A DNA stretch of 64,000 bases from Thermobaculum terrenum ATCC BAA-798 (GCF_000025005.1 NC_013526.1:868001-932000), one strand, 5' to 3'; positions 34,888 to 43,124 are shown, counted from the first letter of the stretch. Made by a program: numbers and translations. Notes: generated by a model from the sequence alone, not told the origin.

Positions 34888-35991
34888 TCACCCCAGGATG
34901 TAGATCACCCGGTAGATGTGCCACCACAGCTTGCCGCCCTCCCACACCAGCCTGAGGGGATTGCCTCCCTGGGGCTCCACGTGCCTGAAGATGTCCAGGA
35001 TGGTCAGGTGCTTGCCCCGAGCGGGGCGGGCCGCCTCCCAGAACTCCAGGGTCTCCGTCCAGGGGATGATGTTGTCTCGGCGGTCGTGCATCAGGAAGAG
35101 TTCGGCCCTCAGGCCGCCCACGTAGGTGGAGGGAGAGATCCGTCTCAGATAATCCCGCATGGCAGGGGGGAGGGCGGCTATCCTGTTGGGCATCCTGGAG
35201 GGGTCCCGCTCCAGCAACATGAGCGCGGTAGCCCTGCCCTCGGGACTTAGCCCGGGCGGCACCGTGCGCACCTTGCCGTCCAGCAGAGGCTGGATGGCCC
35301 GTCTGTCCCCCTCCGAGAGGTAGGACAGCAGCTCGGTCCTCAGCACCTGCAGCGGCACCGGCGAGGGCTGCCACTCACGCCACTGGCCGCCGACCTCGAT
35401 CCTGTGGGTGACCAGCGCCGCGAGCAGCGTGCGGGCGTCGTAGTAGGCCCCGAACAGATCGATCAGGCGCACGTCCCGGGAGATGCGCGGGTCGGAGGCC
35501 GCTATGGCCGTCATCGAGCCCCCTACGCTGATGCCGAAGAACCCTACCCTGTCGGGGTCGACGTAGGGCCGCTTCCTGAGCCATTCGAAGGCCGCCACCG
35601 CTCCCTCCTCCTCGCCCGGGCGGACCCTGAACGCGGAGAGGTTGGGCGACACCGGCACCATCACCACCACGCCTGCCCGCGCCAGCGCCCTGGATAGGCG
35701 CACCACATGTGGGTTCTGGTGCTCCGGCCCGATGCCTATATAGAATACCAGCGCCCCGAAGCGACCGTGTCCAGCCGGGCGGTATACCCAGGCGTCCCAG
35801 GAGGCGCTGCCCACAGGGAACTTCGTCCGCACCACGGTAGGGGGCCGAGTGAAGGTGCGCATGGGGTACACGGGCGAGTTGGGGAAGACCTCGAAGGCTA
35901 TGCCGGTGGTTTTGAGCGCCACCCGGCCGGGGCGAGTCCACAGCGCCAGCACCAGGATCACCAGCAGGGCTGGGAGCAACTTCTTGACCAT
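34888..35991 (-). CDS. Membrane-anchored alpha/beta hydrolase
   Basis: 367 residues. Residues 3-20 form an uncleaved signal anchor. The nucleophile elbow GFFGISVGGSMTAIAAS, an acid in LMHDRRDNIIPW and a His in RHVEPQG form a plausible Ser-Asp-His triad, so it is probably an esterase or peptidase of the dienelactone-hydrolase type. Substrate unknown. The uracil-DNA glycosylase-like gene ends 9 nt upstream, so the two can be cotranscribed. Confidence 0.8.
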   Translation of the reverse strand: MVKKLLPALLVILVLALWTRPGRVALKTTGIAFEVFPNSPVYPMRTFTRPPTVVRTKFPVGSASWDAWVYRPAGHGRFGALVFYIGIGPEHQNPHVVRLSRALARAGVVVMVPVSPNLSAFRVRPGEEEGAVAAFEWLRKRPYVDPDRVGFFGISVGGSMTAIAASDPRISRDVRLIDLFGAYYDARTLLAALVTHRIEVGGQWREWQPSPVPLQVLRTELLSYLSEGDRRAIQPLLDGKVRTVPPGLSPEGRATALMLLERDPSRMPNRIAALPPAMRDYLRRISPSTYVGGLRAELFLMHDRRDNIIPWTETLEFWEAARPARGKHLTILDIFRHVEPQGGNPLRLVWEGGKLWWHIYRVIYILG

Positions 35992-36000
35992 GGGTCGCCC

Positions 36001-36597
36001 CTACAGCCCGAGGGAGGACAGCAGCTCCCTCATCCTCTCCAGAGCTTCCTCCACCAGCGCGCGATGCTCGGGATGGTTCAGCCACCTGCTGACGCCCGAG
36101 GGATGTGGCAGCGGGAGCCACCACCTGCCGTCTCGGGAGAACAGCTGCCCCACGGCCTCCGCCAGAGGCATCCTGCCCAGGAAGCGCTCTATCGCCATCG
36201 AGCCCACCAGCAGGACCAACACGGGGTCTATCAGCTCGATCTCCCTTTGGAGGAACGGTGAGCACAGCTCCACCTCCCGAGCCGAGGGCTTCCTGTCGCC
36301 CTTGCCTTTGGGGGCCTTCCCGGGGTAGCAGCGAGTAAGGGAGGTGAAGTACACCCGCCTGTCCTGCTCCTCCAGCGGTATGCCGGCCCTGGCTATCCAG
36401 CCGCGCAGTAGCTTACCCCCAGGGCCGGAGAACGGCCTCCCGGCGATCATCGTGCGCACCCCCGGGGCCTGCCCTATGACCATCACGCGTGCTCCCATGT
36501 GGCCATAAGCCACCGGCCGAGGGTGGGGCAGCAGCCCCTCGAGCTCGCAGCGCCTGCAGGCCAGGATCTCGGAGTGCAGCCGAGCCAGTGCATCCAT
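36001..36597 (-). CDS. Uracil-DNA glycosylase family 4/5-like protein
   Basis: 198 residues. Four cysteines (CRRC at 14-17, TRCYPG, ELCSPF) fit the iron-sulfur cluster of thermophile UDG families 4 and 5. Motif 1 reads GQAPGVRT instead of GEAPG..E (family 4) or GLAPA..G (family 5), and motif 3 is LPHPSGVSRW. It probably excises uracil or deaminated bases, but the altered motif 1 could change specificity. ATG 36597 lies 9 nt after TATACT, giving a leaderless start. Divergent from the DinB gene. Confidence 0.82.
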   Translation of the reverse strand: MDALARLHSEILACRRCELEGLLPHPRPVAYGHMGARVMVIGQAPGVRTMIAGRPFSGPGGKLLRGWIARAGIPLEEQDRRVYFTSLTRCYPGKAPKGKGDRKPSAREVELCSPFLQREIELIDPVLVLLVGSMAIERFLGRMPLAEAVGQLFSRDGRWWLPLPHPSGVSRWLNHPEHRALVEEALERMRELLSSLGL

Positions 36598-36605
36598 AGT
36601 AATAT

Positions 36606-36617
36606 AAGTATATACTT
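36606..36617. promoter_or_regulatory. Palindromic shared -10 region AAGTATATACTT
   Basis: The 12-bp perfect palindrome contains TATACT on both strands (plus 36611-36616, minus 36612-36607). It can serve as -10 for both the UDG-like gene (minus; -35 TTGTGG 16 bp upstream) and the DinB gene (plus). Only one of the two could be engaged at a time. Confidence 0.6.
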
Positions 36618-36658
36618 GTTGCCGGCGCCCACAACACCGGCGACCGAAGGAGGGACCG

Positions 36659-37141
36659 ATGGGTCGTAAGGAGATCATCCTGGAGCAAGTACAGGTGGGC
36701 TGGGAGTCCCTGCACAAGCTGGTGGACAGCCTGCCTTACGAGAGCTTGGTGATGCCCCCAGCCTACGGCGCATGGAGCATCAAGGACCACATCGCGCACA
36801 TCTGCGCCTGGGAGAAGAGCCTCATCGCCCTGATCGAGGGCGCGCCCCGGCACCAAGCCATGGGAATAGACGAGCAGGACTACGAGAGCGGTACGGACGC
36901 CGCCAACAGGGCCATCTACGCCGCCAACAAGGATCGCCCGCTGGCGGAGGTCCTGCAGGACTTCCGGCACACCCACGCCCGGCTGATGGACAGACTGAGC
37001 GAGCTCACGGAGGAGGATCTGTTCGAGTATCGCCCGTACGAGGACAGCGACGCCTGCCTGGCGGAGTACGTACTGGGCAACACCTGCGACCACTACGCCG
37101 AGCACCTGGAGGCCATAAGGGCGCTGGCGGCGCTCTCCTAG
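36659..37141 (+). CDS. DinB/DfsB-family four-helix protein
   Basis: 160 residues. The metal-binding histidines of the DinB-like fold are visible: WSIKDHIAHI (near 42), and DHYAEHLEAI (near 144). The family includes thiol-dependent transferases and damage-inducible proteins; activity here is unassigned. ATG 36659 follows AAGGAGGGACCG. The stop overlaps the convergent unknown gene by 4 bp. Confidence 0.85.
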   Translation: MGRKEIILEQVQVGWESLHKLVDSLPYESLVMPPAYGAWSIKDHIAHICAWEKSLIALIEGAPRHQAMGIDEQDYESGTDAANRAIYAANKDRPLAEVLQDFRHTHARLMDRLSELTEEDLFEYRPYEDSDACLAEYVLGNTCDHYAEHLEAIRALAALS

Positions 37142-37761
37142 TACGCACCATCCGATAGGTACTCTCCCCCCAGCGTCATCAGCTCGTCGCCCCAGACGAC
37201 GACCTCCGGATGCTCCCCCACCACGGCGTACACCTCGGCCAGGATGCCCTCCAGCTCCCTCCGAGCAGGCGGAGACTCGTCGTACCTGCGCGCCCCCAGC
37301 TCCTCGACGGTCCTGAGGGCCAGCCCCCTGTTGTGGGACTCCGTGAGCGCGGCCCTCAGCTGCGCCTCCTCGCCTGGGGAGAGGGGCCTGTAGACGTGCA
37401 AAGTCTTCGTGAGCAGGCTGTACTCCGCGTAGCGGGATCTAAAGCGACCGCGACCCGACAGCAACAGCAGGTAGGCGGACTCCGGCTCGGGCAGGTCACG
37501 AGGGTCGCCCCTGCAGGCTGGATGGGCGCCCAGCTCCCTCAGGTACTTGCGGACCTCGATGGCGATCCTGGCCAGGAAGACCGGTCGCTCCAGCCTCGGG
37601 GCACCGAAACCCTCCACCTCCACCCGCCAGCTGTAGGGGTCGCAACGCACCTCCACCCGGCAGGGGATGCCCCCGAGCATGGGTCGCAGGCGCGCCACCA
37701 GCTCGGATCGCTGTGCCGGCTCCAGCGCGGCCGGCACCCCAACGGTAAGGACGGCCCCCAT
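37138..37761 (-). CDS. Unknown 207-residue soluble protein
   Basis: Not recognised. MGAVLTVGVP at the start and a C-terminal VVVWGDELMTLGGEYL are the most distinctive segments. No signal peptide or membrane segment; mixed alpha/beta composition rich in Arg and Glu. ATG 37761 follows GGAGGTCGTT, so the longer frame to 37791 is rejected. Confidence 0.65.
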   Translation of the reverse strand: MGAVLTVGVPAALEPAQRSELVARLRPMLGGIPCRVEVRCDPYSWRVEVEGFGAPRLERPVFLARIAIEVRKYLRELGAHPACRGDPRDLPEPESAYLLLLSGRGRFRSRYAEYSLLTKTLHVYRPLSPGEEAQLRAALTESHNRGLALRTVEELGARRYDESPPARRELEGILAEVYAVVGEHPEVVVWGDELMTLGGEYLSDGAY

Positions 37762-37829
37762 AACGACCTCCTTTCCAAGATCTCTCATCACCCTACCAGA
37801 GGTTTGTGACAGCTAGTCTGTCACAACGG

Positions 37830-39083
37830 CTACTCCACGGTGCTCGCCACATCGACCCTGACCTTGCCAAGGGAGCGAGCGTACAGCGCGACCAATGGAG
37901 CGAGGAAGCAGCTCGACAGCGCCAGCCCAACCCGCAGGGAGAGCAGCGTCGCCAGACCGCCCACCAGCGGCCCCAGCACGAACTGCCCCAGAGAGTCCAC
38001 CTGCCCGCTGACCGAGATCACCGTGGCCCTCACCCTGCCCTCGATGCCCTGGTTGATCCACGCAAGGTACAGTGGCTGATGCACCCTCCTGGCAACGGTC
38101 ATCACCCAGTAGGCCAACAGCCCCACCGTGAAGTTCGGCGCCAGCGCGAAGGCCAGAGCGCCCAGCATGACCACGACATCGGTGCCCATGAGCAGCCCTA
38201 TGATGGTCCTGGGCGATGTATCCGAGAGGCTCGAGCGCACGCTGCGGAGCACCAGGGAGGCCAGCAGCGGGTTGACGGCCATCGCCAGCCCCAGCCACAC
38301 CAGCCTATCGAGGCCTCCCACGGAGGGCAGCCCTATGTCCTGGATGAAGTGTGGCTGCCATAACCGATCGAAGCCCTCGCTGAAGCCCCCCATCATGGCC
38401 GCCACCAGCAGTATAGTGCCCGCCAGCGCCCGGGTGCGCACCACCCTCATGCCGCCGTGCAGCGTATCCGACATATCTCGAAGCCCCGCCCCTAGATAGC
38501 CTTGGAGCCCTACCTGTGCCCGCCTGGTGCTGTAGGGAGGCGAGCTCTCACGCATCAGCCAGACCAAGGCCACCCCCAGCGATAGCAAGAGCGCGCCCCC
38601 GAGCAGGAACGGCAGGCGCAGCTCCAGGCTCGATAGCCCCACGCCCAGCAGTATGCCCACGAAGGACGCGGCAGCCTCCACCTGGCCGGCGTGCAGGAAG
38701 GCGTGTCCGGACATCTCCTCACCCACCTCGTCCGTCACCCAGGACTCGAGCGCGCCCTCTATGAAGGTGTAGGCGGCACCCTGTACCACCTGGCAGACGA
38801 TGATCCACCCGAACACGGGCAGCAGCCCCTCCAGGACCGCACCCACGCCGAACAGGCAGGGGCCCAGGATGACCGATAGCTTCCGGCTGTAGGTGTCGGC
38901 AATCACGCCGGTGGGGAGATTGAGGGCGAAGTAGGTGCCCTCCAGGGCGGTGCCCACTAGCACGAGCTGGAGCGGGTTCAGGTGCGCCACCTCTAGCCTG
39001 TACACGTTGGACAGCGAGTAGATCCCCGTAATCAGCAGGGCGAGAGCGCCGCTGTAGATTAGGTACAACCTGTAAGCAGACAA
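37830..39083 (-). CDS. MFS transporter
   Basis: 417 residues and twelve hydrophobic segments. GVIADTYSRKLSVILG after segment 2 is the MFS signature loop; ALESWVTDEVG lies before segment 5. Substrate unknown; drug/proton antiporters of this type are common. TTG 39083 has GGAGGGG at 6 nt, so the TTG start is well supported. Separated from the unknown gene downstream by about 70 nt. Confidence 0.85.
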   Translation of the reverse strand: MSAYRLYLIYSGALALLITGIYSLSNVYRLEVAHLNPLQLVLVGTALEGTYFALNLPTGVIADTYSRKLSVILGPCLFGVGAVLEGLLPVFGWIIVCQVVQGAAYTFIEGALESWVTDEVGEEMSGHAFLHAGQVEAAASFVGILLGVGLSSLELRLPFLLGGALLLSLGVALVWLMRESSPPYSTRRAQVGLQGYLGAGLRDMSDTLHGGMRVVRTRALAGTILLVAAMMGGFSEGFDRLWQPHFIQDIGLPSVGGLDRLVWLGLAMAVNPLLASLVLRSVRSSLSDTSPRTIIGLLMGTDVVVMLGALAFALAPNFTVGLLAYWVMTVARRVHQPLYLAWINQGIEGRVRATVISVSGQVDSLGQFVLGPLVGGLATLLSLRVGLALSSCFLAPLVALYARSLGKVRVDVASTVE

Positions 39084-39266
39084 CGATCCCCTCCATCAGA
39101 CATCGTATTTAGAGCTAGCAATCTAGGATGGATAGAAACGCGCAGGACGAAGCCTGCCCCCGGAAGGACATGGAGGGTGCAACCTGAAGTATCTTCTCAT
39201 GCAGAGCAAGTGCCGCATTGTACGCCAGCCCTTCACCATCTGTCAAGGCCAAAGGCGAGGACGCGG

Positions 39267-39272
39267 TATAAT
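39267..39272 (+). promoter_or_regulatory. -10 box TATAAT of membrane protein gene
   Basis: TATAAT 14 nt before ATG 39287, giving a leader of about 7 nt with CCGGAG just before the ATG. The flanking 39116-39266 contains nothing else recognisable. Confidence 0.5.
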
Positions 39273-39286
39273 TGCGGCATCCGGAG

Positions 39287-40132
39287 ATGAGCTTGAAGCA
39301 GGCACACAAGCTGTTGCTGCCGATGCTGATCCTCGTGGAGCTCGCGCTCGTGAGCCTCGACGTGCTGCAGCTCGAGCAGGCCGTAGCCGTGGTGGTGGCT
39401 GTGGAGCTTGCGGCGAGCCTACTGGCTCTGTATGGGTTATGGGCCGGGATACGCAGGTTCCGCAGCAGGGCCTTGGGCACCCCCTGGTGGGTAGCCCTGG
39501 AGGAGACCCTGGGGATAGCTATGCCGGACCTCGCGGCCAGAGCGATCGTGCTGGAGATCAGGATGTGGGCCCACCTGCTGGGCTGGCTGCTGGGCCGACG
39601 CCCCAGGGGACCTCAGTACTTCAGCTACCATCGCAGGTCCTTCATCCCATGGTTGCTCCTCCTGGTCGTGATCGAGCTGCCGGTGGAGGTGGTGTTAGCC
39701 GAGCTATTCGTACCCCGGGGGTGGCTGCGCTGGACGCTCCTGTTGCTGAGCATCTACGGCCTGATATGGGTGCTGGGCTTGCACGCCTCCCTCGTGATGC
39801 TGCCTCATGTGCTCGAGGACGACCGACTCCTCGTCAGGTCCGGCATCTTCCTCGAGGGCGCCGTGCGGTACGACGACGTGGCGCAGTTGGAGGTCGGCAG
39901 GTTCGAGGTCAAGGGGAGGCGAGAGGGCCTCTACGTGGACCCCTCCGGGCGCTCCGCCTGGCAGCTGCTGGGGGGCAGGGCGGACGTCAGGCTGAGGCTA
40001 GCCTCCCCGACCAGCTTCCGACGAGCCCTGCGCCGGACTCCCCCGGTCGAGACGCTCCACCTCAGCGTGGACGAGCCCGAGAGGTTCGCCCAGGCACTGA
40101 GGGGCAAGTTGAGAGAATTTGCAGATAACTAA
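39287..40132 (+). CDS. Membrane protein with C-terminal PH-like domain
   Basis: 281 residues. Four hydrophobic segments in the first 170 residues (LLLPMLILVELALVSLDVL first; RWTLLLLSIYGLIWVLGLH last), then about 100 soluble residues with DDRLLVRSGIFLEGAVRYDDV, typical of a bacterial PH-like domain. Function unknown. A track of charged residues GRRPRGPQ connects segments 2 and 3. Confidence 0.6.
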   Translation: MSLKQAHKLLLPMLILVELALVSLDVLQLEQAVAVVVAVELAASLLALYGLWAGIRRFRSRALGTPWWVALEETLGIAMPDLAARAIVLEIRMWAHLLGWLLGRRPRGPQYFSYHRRSFIPWLLLLVVIELPVEVVLAELFVPRGWLRWTLLLLSIYGLIWVLGLHASLVMLPHVLEDDRLLVRSGIFLEGAVRYDDVAQLEVGRFEVKGRREGLYVDPSGRSAWQLLGGRADVRLRLASPTSFRRALRRTPPVETLHLSVDEPERFAQALRGKLREFADN

Positions 40133-40231
40133 ATCTGCGCTCCCACCTTGTGCGTATAGCTAGTGTCGAGGGAAAGGGCCCAATCCCCACAACGACGCAA
40201 CCTACACATCATCGGGAAAGGAGAACAGACC

Positions 40232-40882
40232 ATGGGCAACATGGAGACCGAGCGCAGAGGTTTCTCGCGACGCGACTTCCTCAAGACCAGCGGCGCCGTG
40301 GCCGCGGGGCTGGTGGCCGTCATGGCTGCGGGTGGCAGCCCGATCGCCAACGGCAGAGCTTACGCGATGAACCTGCTGCAGGGCGCGAGCGACCTGGACA
40401 TACTCAACTTCGCACTTACCCTCGAGCACCTCGAGGCGACCTTCTACAAGTGGGTGGTCAGCGGCAAGTACGCCCGCCTGTCCGGGGACTCCCTGGTGGT
40501 GGCCACGGCCGTACGCGACCACGAGATAGCACACGTGGACTTCCTCACCAAGGCGATCAAAGCTGCGGGCGGCAAGCCGGTGGGGCCGCTGTCCAACTAC
40601 AAGTTCGAGGCGGTGGGCGATACCAGCAGCGCAGCCGGCATCCTCAAGATCGCCGAGACCCTCGAGGGAGTCGGCGTGGGGGCCTACACAGGGGCGGCTC
40701 ACCTGATCAAGAACGCCGACTACCTGTTCGCGGCCGCCCAGATAGAGCAGGTGGAGGCTCGCCACCACGGTGCGTTCCGCTGGTTCAACGACACCAACCC
40801 CGCGGGAGGCTATCAGGACTTCCTGGGTCCGTCCTACGACGTGCCCACAGTCAAGAAGCAGATAGCCCCCATTATCAGCTAG
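40232..40882 (+). CDS. TAT-exported ferritin-like-domain protein
   Basis: 216 residues. Twin-arginine signal RRGFSRRDFLKTSGAVAAG, then a ferritin_2-like four-helix bundle (LNFALTLEHLEATFYKWV, DHEIAHVDFLTKAI, EGVGVGAYTGAAHLI, IEQVEARHHGAF). The E-H pairs (E in EHLEA, ExxH in DHEIAH, E and H in VEARHH) fit a diiron site. Iron-binding oxidase or storage outside the membrane is inference. AAGGAG precedes ATG 40232. The second ferritin-like gene begins 10 nt after its stop. Confidence 0.85.
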   Translation: MGNMETERRGFSRRDFLKTSGAVAAGLVAVMAAGGSPIANGRAYAMNLLQGASDLDILNFALTLEHLEATFYKWVVSGKYARLSGDSLVVATAVRDHEIAHVDFLTKAIKAAGGKPVGPLSNYKFEAVGDTSSAAGILKIAETLEGVGVGAYTGAAHLIKNADYLFAAAQIEQVEARHHGAFRWFNDTNPAGGYQDFLGPSYDVPTVKKQIAPIIS

Positions 40883-40892
40883 GAGGAAGAAG

Positions 40893-41549
40893 ATGAGCGA
40901 CAAGTACCTGGACGTACTCAACTACGCACTCACCCTCGAGCACCTGGAGGACGCGCTCTACCACGACATAGTCAAGGCCGGCATCCTCACCGGTCAGGCG
41001 CAGGCCTACGCCGAGGAGTACGCCTACCATGAGCACCAACACGTGGTGCTGCTGGAGAAAGTGATCATGGACGCGGGCGGCACGCCGGTCAAGAGGCAGC
41101 CCAGCTACAACTGGCCCAAGTTCAAGAGCGAGGCCGAGGCCATATCCTTCCTGCGCACCGTGGAGGACGTAGGAGTATCGGCCTACATCGGCCAGGTGAC
41201 CAACCTGCAGGGTAGCCCCTACCTCACCGCCGCGGTGCAGATCCACTCCGTGGAGGCCTACCATGCCACCGCCTGGCGGTTGGTGGAGCTCAAGATGGGC
41301 ATAGAGAGCGAATCCTATGAATACGCCGTGCCCTTCGCCTTCGCCACCTACGATAACGGCGGCGTGCGCACGAAGGAGCAGGTGCTCAAGGTCGTGTCAC
41401 CGCTGCTGTCGGGCATGCCCAACACCGGTGCCGGCGGCATGGCAGGCGATGAATCCAGGGGACTGCTGAGCGCGCTGGGCGTGGGCACTGCCGCGGCGGC
41501 CGTGGCCCTCGCGACCAAAAAGCTCACCGAACGTAGGCAAGAGAGCTAG
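40893..41549 (+). CDS. Ferritin-like protein with C-terminal MPNTGAGG sorting-type tail
   Basis: 218 residues, a paralogue of the preceding protein (LNYALTLEHLEDALYHDIV; HEHQHVVLLEKVI; VEAYHATAWRLVE). It lacks any N-terminal signal. The C-terminus reads MPNTGAGGMAG, then a hydrophobic GLLSALGVGTAAAAVALATKK and an Arg-rich end, i.e. motif, helix and basic tail as in sortase-type anchors. How it would reach the membrane without a signal is unclear; it may ride with its TAT partner as a complex. AGGAGGAAG precedes ATG 40893. Confidence 0.82.
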   Translation: MSDKYLDVLNYALTLEHLEDALYHDIVKAGILTGQAQAYAEEYAYHEHQHVVLLEKVIMDAGGTPVKRQPSYNWPKFKSEAEAISFLRTVEDVGVSAYIGQVTNLQGSPYLTAAVQIHSVEAYHATAWRLVELKMGIESESYEYAVPFAFATYDNGGVRTKEQVLKVVSPLLSGMPNTGAGGMAGDESRGLLSALGVGTAAAAVALATKKLTERRQES

Positions 41550-41570
41550 AGACATACCCCCTCCCTACAG

Positions 41571-41604
41571 CTGAGGGGAGAGACCTCACGGTCTCTCCCC
41601 TCAG
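41571..41604. terminator. Bidirectional 15-bp hairpin
   Basis: CTGAGGGGAGAGACC / TCAC / GGTCTCTCCCCTCAG, a perfect 15-bp stem and tetraloop, between the ferritin gene and the convergent SnoaL gene. There is no U-tract on either side. Confidence 0.7.
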
Positions 41605-41620
41605 CGCGCGTCCACCCTTG

Positions 41621-42004
41621 CTAAGGATCCAGGGTCACCGACTCCCAGTGCTCAACTATCCTGCCGCTGCTTATCCTGTCGACCGCGTACCCCCGCAGCT
41701 GCACCCTCCTGCCAGCTGGCGTCACAGCCCGGATCAGCGTCCTGTAGGACACGGTGTCCCCGTCCTCCAGCAGATCCACGACCTCCACCCTCAGCACGGG
41801 GAAGGATCTGAAGGCGCGGGTGATAGCCTCCCTCACGCCCTCCAGGCCCTCGGGCTGCCCGGGCGGCAGGTCCCTCTGCACTACATCGGGCGAGAAGTAG
41901 CGCTCGAGCCGATCTATGCGCCTGCGGTTGAGGACCTCATCCACCAGCCCCAGGATCAGCGTCTTGCCGTTCTCCACCATGCTGCGTGCCTCCAGGGGCA
42001 GCAT
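41621..42004 (-). CDS. SnoaL/ester-cyclase-like protein
   Basis: 127 residues (ATG 42004) or 119 (ATG 41980, with GGAGG 10 nt upstream). SnoaL-like cone fold: LVDEVLNRRRIDRLERYFSP, GLEGVREAITRAFRSFP, DGDTVSYRTLIRA and IVEHWE at the end. Most members have unknown substrates; limonene-hydroxylase or polyketide cyclase activity is not implied. Convergent to the ferritin pair. Confidence 0.78.
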   Translation of the reverse strand: MLPLEARSMVENGKTLILGLVDEVLNRRRIDRLERYFSPDVVQRDLPPGQPEGLEGVREAITRAFRSFPVLRVEVVDLLEDGDTVSYRTLIRAVTPAGRRVQLRGYAVDRISSGRIVEHWESVTLDP

Positions 42005-42058
42005 ACCAGCATGACTTAAGGGCCCGATTAGCCCTGCATTAACGGGAGCTAAAGAAAA

Positions 42059-42088
42059 GTTGGGCCTCGCGCTAGCGCGAGGCCCAAC
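42059..42088 (-). terminator. Rho-independent terminator of the VIT/CCC1 gene
   Basis: GTTGGGCCTCGCG / CTAG / CGCGAGGCCCAAC, a perfect 13-bp stem, followed on the minus strand by TTTTCTTT. It sits immediately after the stop at 42091. The most conventional terminator in the window. Confidence 0.9.
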
Positions 42089-42090
42089 CG

Positions 42091-42618
42091 CTACGAGCTG
42101 CCTATGAGCACGCCGGAGGCGAACACCAGAGCTCCGCCCAACACCACCTGCAGCACCGACTTCCAGAAGCTCATCTGGAAGTATCGGTAGCGGATGTAGG
42201 CGATAGCAATCAGCTCCAGGCCTACCACCAAGAACGCCAGATAAAGTGCCGCCCATACGTGGGGTATAAGGAACGGTAGCGTATGCAGGATACCCCCCAG
42301 GAAGGTGGCCACACCCGTTATCAAGCCCCTTACGAAGGGGTGCCCCCTGCCGGTGAGCGTACCATCATCAGACAAACCTTCAGAGAAGCCCATGCTGATG
42401 CCGGCACCCACCGCCGCCGCGGCTCCCACGAGGAACGTGACGTGCGGGCTGCGGGTCGCGAAGGCGGTGGCGAAGATGGGTGCGAGCGTCGAGACGGCGC
42501 CGTCCATCAACCCCACGAGGCTGGGCTGCACCACCTTCAGCACGAAGTCCTTGCTGTAGCCCGAGTGGGTGACCTCGGTGCCGCTCAGCCCAAGCTTGCT
42601 TAGTACTCCAGTTGCCAA
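42091..42618 (-). CDS. VIT1/CCC1-family iron/manganese transporter
   Basis: 175 residues, five membrane segments. The VIT core [18 protein letters not shown] (first segment), [14 protein letters not shown] loop and [21 protein letters not shown] are evident. Members move Fe2+ or Mn2+ into vacuoles or out of the cytosol. TTG 42618 is the best start (GGAGG 6 nt upstream); ATGs at 42636 and 42633 precede the SD. Closeness to the two ferritin-like genes supports an iron role. Confidence 0.85.
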   Translation of the reverse strand: MATGVLSKLGLSGTEVTHSGYSKDFVLKVVQPSLVGLMDGAVSTLAPIFATAFATRSPHVTFLVGAAAAVGAGISMGFSEGLSDDGTLTGRGHPFVRGLITGVATFLGGILHTLPFLIPHVWAALYLAFLVVGLELIAIAYIRYRYFQMSFWKSVLQVVLGGALVFASGVLIGSS

Positions 42619-42721
42619 CCTTTCCCTCCTCATCATATCTCACGCTTCTAATTTAGCATTATTCTAAACTAATTACAACTATAATTTACTATTTTTTACA
42701 ATCCAATAATCGCTAAAGAAT

Positions 42722-42749
42722 TTGCAATATTCGTATATTCGTATATACT
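42722..42749 (+). promoter_or_regulatory. Promoter and operator of the reactive-sulfur operon
   Basis: TTGCAA (42722-42727), 16 bp, TATACT (42744-42749). The spacer is a period-8 tandem repeat (ATATTCGT twice at 42727-42742, continuing ATATAC), an AT-rich site of the kind bound by ArsR/BigR/SqrR repressors. Binding would exclude RNA polymerase. The AT-rich 42637-42779 stretch otherwise holds no gene. Confidence 0.6.
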
Positions 42750-42779
42750 GATAATAGTCATATCTGATAGGAGGTGCCT

Positions 42780-43121
42780 ATGCCCTGGCAGTGGTGGAGA
42801 TCGAATGTAGATGAGGTAGAGGCAAGTGAGGCCGCGGTCAAGCTGAGGGTCGGAGAGGCGCAGGTCGTGGATGTGAGGGAGCCCCACGAATGGCTGCAGG
42901 AGCACGTGCCGGGGTCAAGGCACATCCCGCTGGGAGAGCTCGCCAGCCGAGCTCACGAGCTCTCCCCAAAGCTGCCGGTGTTCACCCTTTGCGCCAGCGG
43001 CCGCAGGAGCAAGGTAGCTGCTGAGATCTTGCAGCGAGCAGGCTATGAGCAAGTAGCGAGCATCAGGGGAGGAATCAAGGCTTGGAAAGCGAATGGCTAC
43101 AGCGTGGTCTCAGGGAGGTAG
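42780..43121 (+). CDS. Single-domain rhodanese (sulfurtransferase)
   Basis: 113 residues. The sulfur-carrying Cys71 lies in TLCASGRRSK, the loop type used by persulfide-relay rhodaneses; D31-V-R-E and GIKAWKANGY end the domain. An AGGAGGTG site precedes ATG 42780. First gene of the sulfur operon, it can pass persulfide sulfur to sulfite (thiosulfate) or to the neighbouring dioxygenase. The TSUP gene starts 3 nt after its stop. Confidence 0.9.
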   Translation: MPWQWWRSNVDEVEASEAAVKLRVGEAQVVDVREPHEWLQEHVPGSRHIPLGELASRAHELSPKLPVFTLCASGRRSKVAAEILQRAGYEQVASIRGGIKAWKANGYSVVSGR

Positions 43122-43124
43122 GCC

